Source of the DNA: CAYSLU01 sp964431965
GTDB lineage: Bacteria; Verrucomicrobiota; Kiritimatiellia; CAIKKV01; CAYSLU01
DNA: 64,000 nucleotides
Direction: 5' to 3'
Assembly (NCBI GenBank): GCA_964431965.1
Contig: CAYSLU010000004.1
Span: 1-64,000 of the forward strand
Positions 51,105 through 60,831 of this stretch are shown piece by piece; the first letter of the stretch is position 1; every line of letters starts with the position of its first letter. The translations under genes and the position numbers were made by a program. The notes beneath the pieces were generated by a model that saw only the letters and a program-made list of their open reading frames with translations, made no database searches and was not told the origin of the DNA.

Positions 51105-54100
51105 TCACCGGACCAACAGAAGCGCACCGCGCCGAGCGGGGGCGGTGACGAAGACGACGGTTCCTGTCTGCCCGGACTCGTAGCCCGTGCCCGGTGTCGC
51201 CGATGCGGTCCCCGCGAAGCCAGCGCAGGTGTTGGTGACGGTTGTCCCGTCGAGCGTCACGGCCGGGGCATCGGGATTGCCCAGCAGGATGTCGCGTTGA
51301 GCCGGCATAAACCCGCACCACACGGCCATGCGGCCGCCGCCGCCGCCGCCGCCATGGGCCGGATCGCCGCCGCTGCCGCCCGCTGCGGTAAGCGACGAAC
51401 CGGGCGCACCTGCGAAATCGCGCGTGACCAGGAAGATCGCCCCCCCGGAACCGCCGCCCCCCAGGCCCATTCCGTTGGCACCCGAAGCCGTGAGCGTCCC
51501 CCGCATATCCACGCTGTCTGCATACAGCCAGATCACCCCGCCACCGTAGCCTCCGAGGGCCGTCCCGCCCGTCGAACCACCGCCGCTGCCCGCCGTCGCA
51601 GGCGCGTTCGTCGATCCATAGGTGCCGCCACCAGCACTTCCGCTGGTGCTGCCGCTTCCGCCCCGGCCGCCGTAGCCACCGCCGCCGCCGCGGCTGCCGG
51701 TGCCGGTCTGCCCCCGACCCGGCCCCCGAAGCGTCGCGAATCCGCGACCCCGCGCGCTGATGCCCCCTCCGGCATCGATGCGCACGCGACCCGCCCGCAT
51801 CTCGACCGGCCCGCCGCTCGCGCTGTCGGCGTGGACGTACAGCCACGAGCCGCTCGAGACCGCCACCGCCCGCGTAACCTCGACGAGCGCCCCGTACTCG
51901 CGCAGCCCCCCGTTCGTCGCCGCCGCGAACACGGCCAGCGCGCCGCCATCAGTCAGCACGACGTCGCCGCACGAGAGCGACCGCACCCCCAGGCGCCCGC
52001 CCGGCCCGATCGTCAGCGCGTTGGTCACGGTCAGGGCAAAGCCGCCCTCGGCGAAAGTCACCGAGCAGTTCGATACGCTCAAGCGCCCGACGGCCCACGA
52101 TGTCACCCCGGACACGTACAGGTTCACGTCGCCGAACAGCCCGCCGGACAGCGTCTCCGACAGCAGAGCCGCATCGGTCAGGTAGACCGTTCCGCCTACG
52201 GCGGCCAGCGCCCATCCAACGGCCTCGACTCCCGTGTTTTCGGCATAGCCGACGCCGGCCGCCGTCTGAAGCCGCACCCGGGGCGTGTCCGCCAGCGCCC
52301 CGTGGATGGCGATCCGGCCGCCGCCGCCCGCGCCGCCGTGCGTCGAGTAGCCGGCGCCGCCGCTGGCGCGGACCACGCCCGCCGTCGATCCGCCGAACGT
52401 CGAGCATGACACGAAGATGGATCCGCCCGCGCCGCCGCCCGCGTTTCCGCTCGCACCGCCGCTCGCGCCATTCGCCGAGATTGTCCCGTAGACCGTGACC
52501 GCTCCGGCCGCCTCGATCCGCACGACGCCGCCGCCCGCGCCGCCGCCCGCCTGTCCGCCGCCGCTGCCGGGCCCCTCAGGCGCCGTCGCGTATCCGTTGG
52601 TCACCCCTCCCGCCGCGTCAGGCGTGCTCCCGTACCCGCCGCGCCCGCCGTGCCCGCCGCCGCCGCCGCGCGTTCCGTCCGCGCCCCGCCCCGGGCCGTT
52701 CCGCCCGGCATAGCCGCTGCCGTCGGCCTGGATCACGCCGCCGGTCTGGACCAGCAGGCTGGCGCACCAGAGGCTGATGCGGTTCGACGTGCCGCCCGCC
52801 GCGAACGGACCCGCCAGGCGGATCTGTCCGCCGCCCCGCACCGTCGCGCCATTGGAGACGGCGAGACGCGTATCCCAGTTCGTGAAGACGAGTGTGGCCC
52901 CATTGCTCACCACGAGGTCAAACGCGCCGCGGCTGCTGCTCAGCCATACGGTTCCGGTGGCGATGGTGACGCTGTCGTTCGGGCCCGGCATGCCGGATGG
53001 CGACCAGTTGGTGGCGCTTTCCCACGCGCCGACGCCGGACCAGCTCTTCGACTCGCCGGCCGGGGTCGTGAACGACGCCTGGAAGGTCCGCGCCCGATCC
53101 ATCGTCACGGTCAGCGGGTTGTCCGTCTCGTGCCCCGGCGGGACTCCGGCACCGACCCACATGGTGAAGACGTAGCCGACCGAGGCGGATGCCGCGATGC
53201 CCGGCACTTCCCAGCCGTTCGTATACCAGCCGCTCACCGCTCCGTCGTTCACGCTCCCATTCGGGCCCGCCGACACGAGGAGCTGCCACTCGTTTGTCCA
53301 CCGCCACGTCAGCACCAGGTTCGTAGTCATCTCGAACTCTGCCTGCGCGCCGTCGCCGGCGACCACCGGGGTGCCGTCGATCGCCGCCAGCCGCCAGCCG
53401 ATGCAGGCGCGGCGCAGCCCGTTCGTCTCGTCAGCCGGGCTCGTCACGCCGTTGGTGATCCACGTGCCGGACGGAATGCTGATCACGGTCCCGTAGCCGG
53501 CCGGGCCGGGACTGTCGAACAGCCCCGGCTCGCCGGCCACGGTCAGCGCGTAGCCCGCGCCCGCCGTCAGGAAGTGCGCGGTGCCGGGCAGACCGTTGCT
53601 GTAGCCGGTGCCGTACGTGGCGGAGAGGGTGCCTGCGAATCCGGCGTGCGCCGGATAGACAACCTGACCCGGAACCGCCGCCCATGATGCCAGGAGGTCG
53701 CGGTCGGCACCCGAGAGCCCGATCGCCACGCTGATCCGACCGCCCCCGCCGCCGCCCGCCTGACTGACTCCGTTGCCGCCCTTCGCCTGGACCAACCCGG
53801 ACGCTCCGCCAGACAGGGAGTCGCACAGAATCAGGATACCGCCGCCCGATCCCCCGCCGCCGATGCTGGTGAACCCGTTCCCGCCGTTGGCCCTGATCGT
53901 ACCGTCCAGCGCCAGAGGGCCCGGAGTCTCGAGCCGCACGAGTCCGCCGCCGTAGCCGCCGTTGTTGAGGTAGCACCCGCCGCTGCCGGGATCGACCGGA
54001 GCATTCGACGAGCCGTAGGTGTTGCCGCCGACATGGACCGTATCGCTGTCGCCGCCACGCCCGCCGTAGCCCGCCCCCCGACCCCGGCTCGCCGTGCCTC

Positions 54101-56447
54101 CGTTGCCCGGGCCGTACGCCGCCCGGTATCCGCCCTCGTCCGCGCTCACCCCGCCGCCAGCCGCCACCCGGATGGCCGCCGCCCGCAGCAGGGGCGCCCC
54201 GCCGTCCGTGTCATGCGCGTGGAGCGTGACCCACGAGGATGTCCCGATGGCCAGTTCGTTCGTCGCTTGGACGAGCGCGCCGTACGCGCGGCCCGCCCCG
54301 CCCGTCGCATCGGCGTAGACCGCCAGCACGCCCCCGTTCGTCAGGCGGATCGACCCGCCGCACGCCAGATTCACGGTCCCCAGCTCGGCCCCGGCGCCGA
54401 GTACGACATCGTTCGAGACCGTGAGCTCGAAGCCCGGCGGCGCCAGGCGGACCGAGCAGTTGCTCACGGTCAGGCGGCCGACCGACCACGCGGTCATGCC
54501 CGATACCCAGAGGTTCACATCGGTGAACAGCCCGCCCGAAAGCGTCTCGCCGAGCGGCGCCGCATCAGGCAGGTAGACCGACCCGTCGGTCGCACGGTAG
54601 CGGGCCGGGGCCGCGTAGCCCGAACCCGGGCTGGTCCCCATCCGGATCCCGGGCCACGGGGTGGCGTTCGCATAGTGGAGGGCGATGCGCCCGCCGCCGC
54701 CACCGCCGGCCGTGTTGCCGCTCCCGGACCCGCCGTTGGCCCGGATCAGGCCGCTCGTTCCCCCACCGAGCGCGGCGCAACGGATGAACACGCCGCCGCC
54801 CGACCCGCCGCCGCCGTAACCGAAGCCGAAGCTGCCGCCGTTCGCCGAGATCGTGCCGAACACGTTCACGCTGCCGGCCGCCTCGATGCGGATCAGCCCG
54901 CCGCCGTATCCACCGCCGCCCGTGAGGCACCCGCCGCTCCCGGCAGACAGCGGCTCCGACACCGCGCCGTACGAGCTGCCGCCAGACGCCGCGTACTGTC
55001 CGCGTCCGCCGGCCCCGCCATAGCCGCCGCCCGCGCACCGCTCGCCGGTGTCGCCCGCGCCGGGCCCGCGTGCCGTCTCGAACCCGCCGGCATCCGCGGT
55101 GATGGCACCGCCCGATGCCACATGCACGCTGTCAGCGCGCAGCAACGGCGCTCCCCCGGTCATCTTGTCGGCAAAGAGGTATAGCGTCGATGCGGGGCCG
55201 ATCAACACGCCGTTCGTCACCGCAATCAGGGCCCCGTAGTCGGGCTCCACGCCGTTCGTCGCAGCCGATACGATCTCGAGCACGCCCCCGTTCGTGATCG
55301 TCACGCGGTCGCAGAACAAGTTGTCCGTGCCCACGCGGGCGTTCGTCGCCACGACCAGAGCGTTGGAGACGATCAGCGTGAACCCGGGCTGCGCCAGCCG
55401 GAAGCTGCAGTTGCTGACGGTGAGGCTGTCGATCACGCAGGTCGCCACGCCCTCAATCGTCAGGTTCACATCGCGGAAGCGGTTGGCGTCCATCACGGGG
55501 GCAATCGCGGACAGGTCGGCGAGATGCAGCGTTCCGGCCTCAGCCCGGAACGGAAACGCCGCATTGTAGCCGCTGCCCGGCGACGTCCAGAGCCGCACGC
55601 CCGGCCACGGCGTCGCGTGCGAGTACAGAATGGCCAGCCGGCCGCCGCCCCCCCCGCCGCCGGGCGAGGTGCCGGCGCCGCCGCTCGCGCTGACCAGGCC
55701 GCCGGTCCCGCCGGCGAACGTGTCGCAGATGATCAGGACCGATCCGCCCGACCCGCCGCCGCCATAGTTCACGGTGCTGGAGGATCCATCGGCGGTTATG
55801 GTGCCGCGGATATCGATCGTGCCCGAAGCGTCGATCCGGACGGCTCCGCCGCCCGATCCGCCCTTGCTCGAGCTGCACCCGCCGCTGCCCGGCGCCACCG
55901 GCGCTCCCGCGGAGTCGTACGTCCCCCCGCCCGTCGCGTCGGTGTCGCCCACCCCACCCCGACCGCCGTGCCCGCCGCCGCGGCCGCGATCCGCCGCGCC
56001 CGCTCCCGGGCCGAACGTGGCGAGGTACCCGAGCCCGCGGGCGTCGATCCGCCCGCCCGGCTCGACCGTGAGGTTGGAGCAGGCGACGTGAATCCGGTTT
56101 GAGGCCGATGCGAACGGCGCCGGCATCGTGAGGCGTCCGCTATTCCGGACGAGCACGCTCACGGCATTGAGCGTCGTGTCCCAGTTCGTGAAGACCAGCG
56201 TCGCGTTCGTGATTGCGAACACGTCGAGCAGCGGCGTGTCGTTGCTGATGACGATCCACACGCCGTTCGACAGCGCCACGCTGTCGCCATCGGCCGGTCG
56301 AACGCCGCCGTCCCAGTTCGCCGCCTGGAACCAGTCGCCCGTCGCCGCGCCGACCCAGGTGCGCTCAGCGGCGCACGCTCCCCCGGCCGCCGCCAGCGCC
56401 GCCAGAAGCGCTCCGATCCATCCGCGGAACTGCATGCGTCTGCTCAT
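51105..56447 (-). CDS. Giant glycine-rich repeat surface protein
   Basis: 1780 residues with a signal peptide (GWIGALLAALAAAGGACA). Five glycine-rich modules of about 230-260 residues, each with GPGxGxxxRGGGxGGRGG, GSGGxxxxGGYGGG, GTIxANGG, GGGGSGG and GGGGGGRI motifs, separated by beta-helix-like NCSVxLAxPGF and TNGGVLxV segments. Three modules form the first half and two the second. Each half opens with a W-x-A-x-NW-type stretch and ends with a GFAGTxSATxGTGY segment. Between the halves is an InlB-like repeat (LLVSAGPNGSVNDGAVSGW). ATG 56447 with GAGGAA site. No sorting signal or barrel is seen. Confidence 0.85.
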   Translation of the reverse strand: MSRRMQFRGWIGALLAALAAAGGACAAERTWVGAATGDWFQAANWDGGVRPADGDSVALSNGVWIVISNDTPLLDVFAITNATLVFTNWDTTLNAVSVLVRNSGRLTMPAPFASASNRIHVACSNLTVEPGGRIDARGLGYLATFGPGAGAADRGRGGGHGGRGGVGDTDATGGGTYDSAGAPVAPGSGGCSSSKGGSGGGAVRIDASGTIDIRGTITADGSSSTVNYGGGGSGGSVLIICDTFAGGTGGLVSASGGAGTSPGGGGGGGRLAILYSHATPWPGVRLWTSPGSGYNAAFPFRAEAGTLHLADLSAIAPVMDANRFRDVNLTIEGVATCVIDSLTVSNCSFRLAQPGFTLIVSNALVVATNARVGTDNLFCDRVTITNGGVLEIVSAATNGVEPDYGALIAVTNGVLIGPASTLYLFADKMTGGAPLLRADSVHVASGGAITADAGGFETARGPGAGDTGERCAGGGYGGAGGRGQYAASGGSSYGAVSEPLSAGSGGCLTGGGGYGGGLIRIEAAGSVNVFGTISANGGSFGFGYGGGGSGGGVFIRCAALGGGTSGLIRANGGSGSGNTAGGGGGGRIALHYANATPWPGIRMGTSPGSGYAAPARYRATDGSVYLPDAAPLGETLSGGLFTDVNLWVSGMTAWSVGRLTVSNCSVRLAPPGFELTVSNDVVLGAGAELGTVNLACGGSIRLTNGGVLAVYADATGGAGRAYGALVQATNELAIGTSSWVTLHAHDTDGGAPLLRAAAIRVAAGGGVSADEGGYRAAYGPGNGGTASRGRGAGYGGRGGDSDTVHVGGNTYGSSNAPVDPGSGGCYLNNGGYGGGLVRLETPGPLALDGTIRANGGNGFTSIGGGGSGGGILILCDSLSGGASGLVQAKGGNGVSQAGGGGGGRISVAIGLSGADRDLLASWAAVPGQVVYPAHAGFAGTLSATYGTGYSNGLPGTAHFLTAGAGYALTVAGEPGLFDSPGPAGYGTVISIPSGTWITNGVTSPADETNGLRRACIGWRLAAIDGTPVVAGDGAQAEFEMTTNLVLTWRWTNEWQLLVSAGPNGSVNDGAVSGWYTNGWEVPGIAASASVGYVFTMWVGAGVPPGHETDNPLTVTMDRARTFQASFTTPAGESKSWSGVGAWESATNWSPSGMPGPNDSVTIATGTVWLSSSRGAFDLVVSNGATLVFTNWDTRLAVSNGATVRGGGQIRLAGPFAAGGTSNRISLWCASLLVQTGGVIQADGSGYAGRNGPGRGADGTRGGGGGHGGRGGYGSTPDAAGGVTNGYATAPEGPGSGGGQAGGGAGGGVVRIEAAGAVTVYGTISANGASGGASGNAGGGAGGSIFVSCSTFGGSTAGVVRASGGAGYSTHGGAGGGGRIAIHGALADTPRVRLQTAAGVGYAENTGVEAVGWALAAVGGTVYLTDAALLSETLSGGLFGDVNLYVSGVTSWAVGRLSVSNCSVTFAEGGFALTVTNALTIGPGGRLGVRSLSCGDVVLTDGGALAVFAAATNGGLREYGALVEVTRAVAVSSGSWLYVHADSASGGPVEMRAGRVRIDAGGGISARGRGFATLRGPGRGQTGTGSRGGGGGYGGRGGSGSTSGSAGGGTYGSTNAPATAGSGGGSTGGTALGGYGGGVIWLYADSVDMRGTLTASGANGMGLGGGGSGGAIFLVTRDFAGAPGSSLTAAGGSGGDPAHGGGGGGGRMAVWCGFMPAQRDILLGNPDAPAVTLDGTTVTNTCAGFAGTASATPGTGYESGQTGTVVFVTAPARRGALLLVR

Positions 56448-56497
56448 CGGCTGCTTCCTCGAATCGCCCGCCGCCGGCCCCGGCCGCGGGACGTGCC

Positions 56498-58021
56498 TCA
56501 TCTCGAATACCACATGGCAGAGGTTATCCAATCCATCTCGCCCTTCGCCAGCCCCCATGCCTCGAACTGAAACTGCGCCCAGCGCTGGAACGGAAGCTGG
56601 TCCAGGAGGTGGTACCGGTGCATGTGGGCGATCCGGTGCGAGCGGCTGCCGGCGATCCGCGTCTGTCCCCGGAAGGGATGGCTGAAGATGCCCTGGGAAC
56701 ACCAGGCGAAGCCGAAGTAGTCCTCCGTGCCGGTGCCGTGCCAGGCCGGGCGGGAGCGATCGTCCAGCCAGATCAGGTGGTCGCCTTCGCCCCACCACTG
56801 ATCGCTCCGGCTGTCGACGCCGAGCACGCAGCCGACGAGGCGGCCCGGCCCGGCGGCCTCGACCAGTGTCACGATGTTCCGCGCGTCGGTCCGCAGCCCC
56901 GGGTGCTGCCGGTAGTTCGCCCGGAACCGGAGCGGGTATTGCGCGGCCTCGATGGGCTGGGTCCACGCCTCCGCCGTCACGGCGCACGCCCGCTCGGTCG
57001 CGTTGCTGACCAGCATCCGGCCTCCGTTCGAGAACGGCATGAACCACCGGAGCGTGACACGCGCCCCAGCCACGGAGGCCGGGAGGGACTCGGTGTCCTC
57101 GAGGTCGGCGGAAACACCGGCGAGCATGTGCAGCGGGGCGCGCACGGCGGGCGTCCCGTCCCAGGCGGCGTCCACCCACAGGCCCCGCAGGTCGGCCTTC
57201 GAGGCGCCGGTGAACCGCAGGCTGGCGACGGCGGCCGGCCCCGCCATCCGGAGGACCTCCATCGTCTGCCCCGGCTCGAGCCGCCGCTCGAGCGTCCGGA
57301 GCGCCGCGCCGGCGGCGCGCTCGGCGTCGAGGATCCGGCCGGCGAGCTGCCCGAGCAGGCGCGGCTCGCGGCCGATCTCGGCCGCGTCGAACGGGTGGAC
57401 CTCGGCGGCGGGCGGCAGCGACTGCCAGGCCACCTGGTAGAGCTCCGACAGATCCTCCCGCCGCGGGGCCCACAGCACCAGCTTGCAGTGCGTCGCATGG
57501 ACGATGGGGAAGTGCAGGTTGTGGCCCCGGGAGGTAACCGAAGCGTAGGGGCGGCGCACGGGCAGGAACCGGCCGGCCAGGAAGTCGGCGAAGGGCATCG
57601 ACAGGGCCGCCTCCTCGCGCCCGTCGATGAAGAGGCCGACGGTGCCGACGGGGTTCGCCGACCAGACCCAGGTGATGGCGCCCGGGCCGTCGAACTCGGC
57701 CAGCGTCGCCCGGACCCGTCCCGGCTCGTCCGTCACGTCGGTCACGAAGCCGTGGTCCATGTCGCCCGTGATCGCGGGGGCCAGGTTCGCGAGGATGACC
57801 TTGCCGGTGTCGGAGCAGCTGGAGAACATCCTGGAGGAGGCCGTCTCGTCGACCGGCGCGGCCAGCGTCCGCGGGTCCGCGGCCGCCGCCAGCAGGGACG
57901 CCCAGGACACGCCCGGCGGCACATGCCCTGTCTCCGGGGCCGCCCGCCGGCCGCACCCCTGACCGCCCAGGGCGAGCAGACCGGACGCGAAGAGCACGGC
58001 CCATGAGGTTACAGTCGTCAT
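56498..58021 (-). CDS. Secreted DUF2961 protein
   Basis: 507 residues. Signal-like N-terminus (VTSWAVLFASGLLALGGQGC; possible lipoprotein, though the residues before Cys fit the lipobox poorly). DUF2961 landmarks: ITWVWSANPVGTVGLFIDG, FMPFSNGGRMLVSNATE, GEGDHLIWLDDRSRPAWHGT, then TGTEDYF. Relatives fold as double jelly rolls and include alpha-fructan or other GH172-type hydrolases. Followed 50 bp later by the giant surface protein gene. Divergent from the gene at 58085. Confidence 0.88.
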   Translation of the reverse strand: MTTVTSWAVLFASGLLALGGQGCGRRAAPETGHVPPGVSWASLLAAAADPRTLAAPVDETASSRMFSSCSDTGKVILANLAPAITGDMDHGFVTDVTDEPGRVRATLAEFDGPGAITWVWSANPVGTVGLFIDGREEAALSMPFADFLAGRFLPVRRPYASVTSRGHNLHFPIVHATHCKLVLWAPRREDLSELYQVAWQSLPPAAEVHPFDAAEIGREPRLLGQLAGRILDAERAAGAALRTLERRLEPGQTMEVLRMAGPAAVASLRFTGASKADLRGLWVDAAWDGTPAVRAPLHMLAGVSADLEDTESLPASVAGARVTLRWFMPFSNGGRMLVSNATERACAVTAEAWTQPIEAAQYPLRFRANYRQHPGLRTDARNIVTLVEAAGPGRLVGCVLGVDSRSDQWWGEGDHLIWLDDRSRPAWHGTGTEDYFGFAWCSQGIFSHPFRGQTRIAGSRSHRIAHMHRYHLLDQLPFQRWAQFQFEAWGLAKGEMDWITSAMWYSR

Positions 58022-58084
58022 GCTGAGTCGTCCCAGTATAGCATACGCCGCCTGACGCAGACCGCCAGGGGAGGAACCGACGCC

Positions 58085-59251
58085 ATGTCCGACACACCGA
58101 TACACCCGGGCTTCCGGATCGTTCTGGACGTCCCGCTGCAGGAGGTGAACGCCGAATACTGCTGGTTCCACCCGCGGTGCGCGTCGGTCCCCGGCGCCGA
58201 CCGAAACGGGGCCCCGGCCGTGATCATGACGATCCAGAAGCACCTCGGGGTCAGCGATTTCTACTCCGGCCTGTACGCGATGCGCACGGACGACCTGGGC
58301 CGGATCTGGCGCGGGCCCGACGCCATCGCGGAGCTGGGGTGGCGGACCGACGCGAACGGCGTGATCACCGCGGTGGCCGACGTGACGCCCGGCTATCACC
58401 CGCCGACCGGGAAGCTGCTGGCCGTGGGCGCGCAAGTGCGCTACAGCCCGGCCGGGGAGCAGATCGAGGATGTGAAGCGCGCCCACTCGACGGCCTACGC
58501 CGTCCACGACCCGGCCTCGGGCCGGTGGTCGCGCTGGCGCACGCTCGAGATGCCGTCCGTCGCGGACTTCGAGTTCTCGCGCAACGCGTGCTCGCAATGG
58601 CTGGTCGAGGCAGATGGAACCCTCCTGCTGGCGTTCTACCACTCGCGGGATGTCTCGGAGGCGTTCCGGGTAACGGTCTTCCGCTGCCGCTTCGACGGGT
58701 CGGAGCTCGTGTGCGGCGAGCGCGGCGGCACGCTGGCCCTGCCGGTCCAGCGCGGGCTGTGCGAGCCGTCGCTCGCCCGCTTCGGCGGGCGCTACTACCT
58801 GACGCTCCGCAACGACCTGCGCGGCTATGTAACCTCCAGCGCCGACGGCCTGCATTATGATCCCATCCGCCCGTGGACTTTCGACGACGGGCTGGAGCTG
58901 GGCAGCTACAACACCCAGCAGCACTGGCTCTCGCACTCGGACGGGCTCTTCCTCTGCTACACGCGGCGCGGTGCCAACAACGACCACATCCCGCGAAATC
59001 GGGCTCCGATCTTCATCGCGCAGGTCGATCCGCGCCGGCTGTGCGTCATCCGCGCCACCGAGCGGGTGCTGATCCCCGACCGCGGACTCATGCTGGGCAA
59101 CTTCGGCGCCGCCACCATCAGCGCGGGTGAATCGTGGGTGACCGACTCGGAGTTCATCGACTTCAAGCTGAAGATGGGCCCGAGCCCGCGCGGCGGCGAC
59201 GGCAGCACCTTCGTCGCGCGCGTCATCTGGGCGGCGGCCAACCGCGGGTAG
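58085..59251 (+). CDS. Sialidase-like beta-propeller protein, cytoplasmic
   Basis: 388 residues, no signal peptide. Propeller blades resemble exo-sialidase/BNR proteins: LYAMRTDDLGRIWRGP, GTLLLAFYHSRDVSEAFRV, YVTSSADGLHYDPIRPW, NDHIPRNRAPIFIAQVDP. Asp-box motifs are weak. GGGGAGGA ribosome site. Activity unknown; divergent from the DUF2961 gene, with which it may share a promoter. Confidence 0.7.
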   Translation: MSDTPIHPGFRIVLDVPLQEVNAEYCWFHPRCASVPGADRNGAPAVIMTIQKHLGVSDFYSGLYAMRTDDLGRIWRGPDAIAELGWRTDANGVITAVADVTPGYHPPTGKLLAVGAQVRYSPAGEQIEDVKRAHSTAYAVHDPASGRWSRWRTLEMPSVADFEFSRNACSQWLVEADGTLLLAFYHSRDVSEAFRVTVFRCRFDGSELVCGERGGTLALPVQRGLCEPSLARFGGRYYLTLRNDLRGYVTSSADGLHYDPIRPWTFDDGLELGSYNTQQHWLSHSDGLFLCYTRRGANNDHIPRNRAPIFIAQVDPRRLCVIRATERVLIPDRGLMLGNFGAATISAGESWVTDSEFIDFKLKMGPSPRGGDGSTFVARVIWAAANRG

Positions 59252-59316
59252 GTCATGCAGGGCTCGATTGTCCTTACTGGAGCCGAGGCTCCAGAACAAC
59301 GCCAAGCCGCCCCGCG

Positions 59317-60831
59317 CTACTCGGCAAGCACCTCGATCGAGACTGGATTGCTCAGGACTCGTACTACCTTCGTTCTGTTCCCGCCGGCCACTTTGCCGCC
59401 TTTCGGATGGCCGTGCCGCAGGTCGAGCGCGAAACGCACCGTGTGGGTGCCGGGCCCAGGAGACAGGCTCCTCAGCTCGAACCGTCCGGGCGATTCCGTC
59501 GCCAACCGGGCCTGCCACTGCCCGGCAAGCGAGACCAGCATGCCTCCTATTTCCTCACCGGGATGCACGGAGCTACCCGTGCCGCGCCATCCGGCGCTCC
59601 AGGTGTAAGGACAACCGTCCACGTTCAGGTCATGGGGCTGCTGAGACAGGACGACCGTGTAGTCGAGAGCGCTGTGATTGCGAATCTGGAGCTCCAGCGT
59701 CGGCAGTTCGCCCGTCCGCCACTTCGTCTTGTGCGGCACCAGGCGGCACTGCACGCCATCCACAGCGTCGCCCCAGGGTTCGGCGGCGGCAGTCAACGGA
59801 CTGGGGGCGGGGAGCGGCGCCCACGGCGCGTTGGTCATTGCGACCTCGGTCTCTGTCGCCAGATCGGCATCGCGTGGTGCGGTGCCGTCGTCAATCCGGC
59901 ATGGCAGGCGGGCCGCGATCCGGAACACAGCGCCCGCGCCTAGGCCCAGATCCGCGGACCACCGCCCCAGCGTCGGCATCGAAACGGAGTGATGGGCGAG
60001 CGCGACGCGCTTGGGCGCAATGGCGCTCGGGGAGTCATCGAGCCCCACGCCGCCCGCCAATCCCTGGATCGTGCCGGTGGCGCCACCGTCGCGGCTCAGA
60101 GCCACCATTTCCCATCCGTTGGAACTCACGATCGTGACCGGTCGATCGGTCAAGTTCTCGACGACGAGCGTGAAGCGGCCCTCCTTCCCGTACTCCATCG
60201 CCCGTACCAGGATACCCGCACGCACGACGCCCGCGGGTTTCCCCCACGCGATCCGATCCGTCGTCATTTCGAACGGCGCCTCTGCCGTGAGCGTGCCGGA
60301 CCAGCCTCCCTCCTCTTTCGACTCGCGAACCGTGAGTGCCGTGCGAATCAGCAGCGGCCCCGGAACCAATCCCCTGAGGTCGAGGTAGCCCAACTCCTCG
60401 GACTTCGTGACCGTGATGATCTCGCCGGTGGCGATGGTGCCGGGTCTGAATTCCGGTCCTTCGAGTTTCTGAAGTGGAGGTTCGGGGATGGGCTGCCCGG
60501 TGCTGGAGAGAACCTCCGCGTGGACCGAGTAGCCGAGTCGCGTCTCGAATCGTGTTCCCGGGGAGTCGACTCGGCCGGCGAGGTTCAGAGGTCCATCAGA
60601 AACATTCCGGAGCAGGACAGCGAACGTCACGGCTTCATCGTCGAGGCAATATCGGCTGGGGCAGAGATCGATGCCCATCTGCAGCCCGCGAACCGCTGCT
60701 CCCCACAGCGGGGCATTGCTGTGGCTGACGGGTTCTGTCCGCGGTGCATCGCTCGCCGCTCCTCCGCGAGCCGTTCCCAACATACTGAGACATACGAGCG
60801 CAACCGGAAGGGGCGATCTCAGACCGCGCAT
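59317..60831 (-). CDS. Secreted two-domain protein of unknown function
   Basis: 504 residues with a signal peptide (LPVALVCLSMLGTARGGAAS) and a near-perfect AGGAGGT site. Two related beta-rich halves: WGAAVRGLQMGIDLCPSRYC and WGDAVDGVQCRLVPHKTKWR begin the same way, followed by LLRNVSDGPLNL and LQIRNHSALDYTV. I recall similar stretches at the C-terminus of planctomycete M56/BlaR1 sensor proteins, but no protease domain is present. Third-position GC is lower than in its neighbours, so it may be acquired. Confidence 0.6.
   Translation of the reverse strand: MRGLRSPLPVALVCLSMLGTARGGAASDAPRTEPVSHSNAPLWGAAVRGLQMGIDLCPSRYCLDDEAVTFAVLLRNVSDGPLNLAGRVDSPGTRFETRLGYSVHAEVLSSTGQPIPEPPLQKLEGPEFRPGTIATGEIITVTKSEELGYLDLRGLVPGPLLIRTALTVRESKEEGGWSGTLTAEAPFEMTTDRIAWGKPAGVVRAGILVRAMEYGKEGRFTLVVENLTDRPVTIVSSNGWEMVALSRDGGATGTIQGLAGGVGLDDSPSAIAPKRVALAHHSVSMPTLGRWSADLGLGAGAVFRIAARLPCRIDDGTAPRDADLATETEVAMTNAPWAPLPAPSPLTAAAEPWGDAVDGVQCRLVPHKTKWRTGELPTLELQIRNHSALDYTVVLSQQPHDLNVDGCPYTWSAGWRGTGSSVHPGEEIGGMLVSLAGQWQARLATESPGRFELRSLSPGPGTHTVRFALDLRHGHPKGGKVAGGNRTKVVRVLSNPVSIEVLAE

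Noticed and set aside
51105..56447. Periodic GC-rich repeats as a CRISPR or satellite array
   Set aside because: The periodicity is explained by glycine codons of a coding repeat; spacers and fixed repeat length are absent.
56448..58097. N-terminal extension of the giant surface protein through the DUF2961 gene
   Set aside because: No signal peptide at that start, Arg/Pro/Gly-rich text, and it runs over a well-supported gene in another frame.
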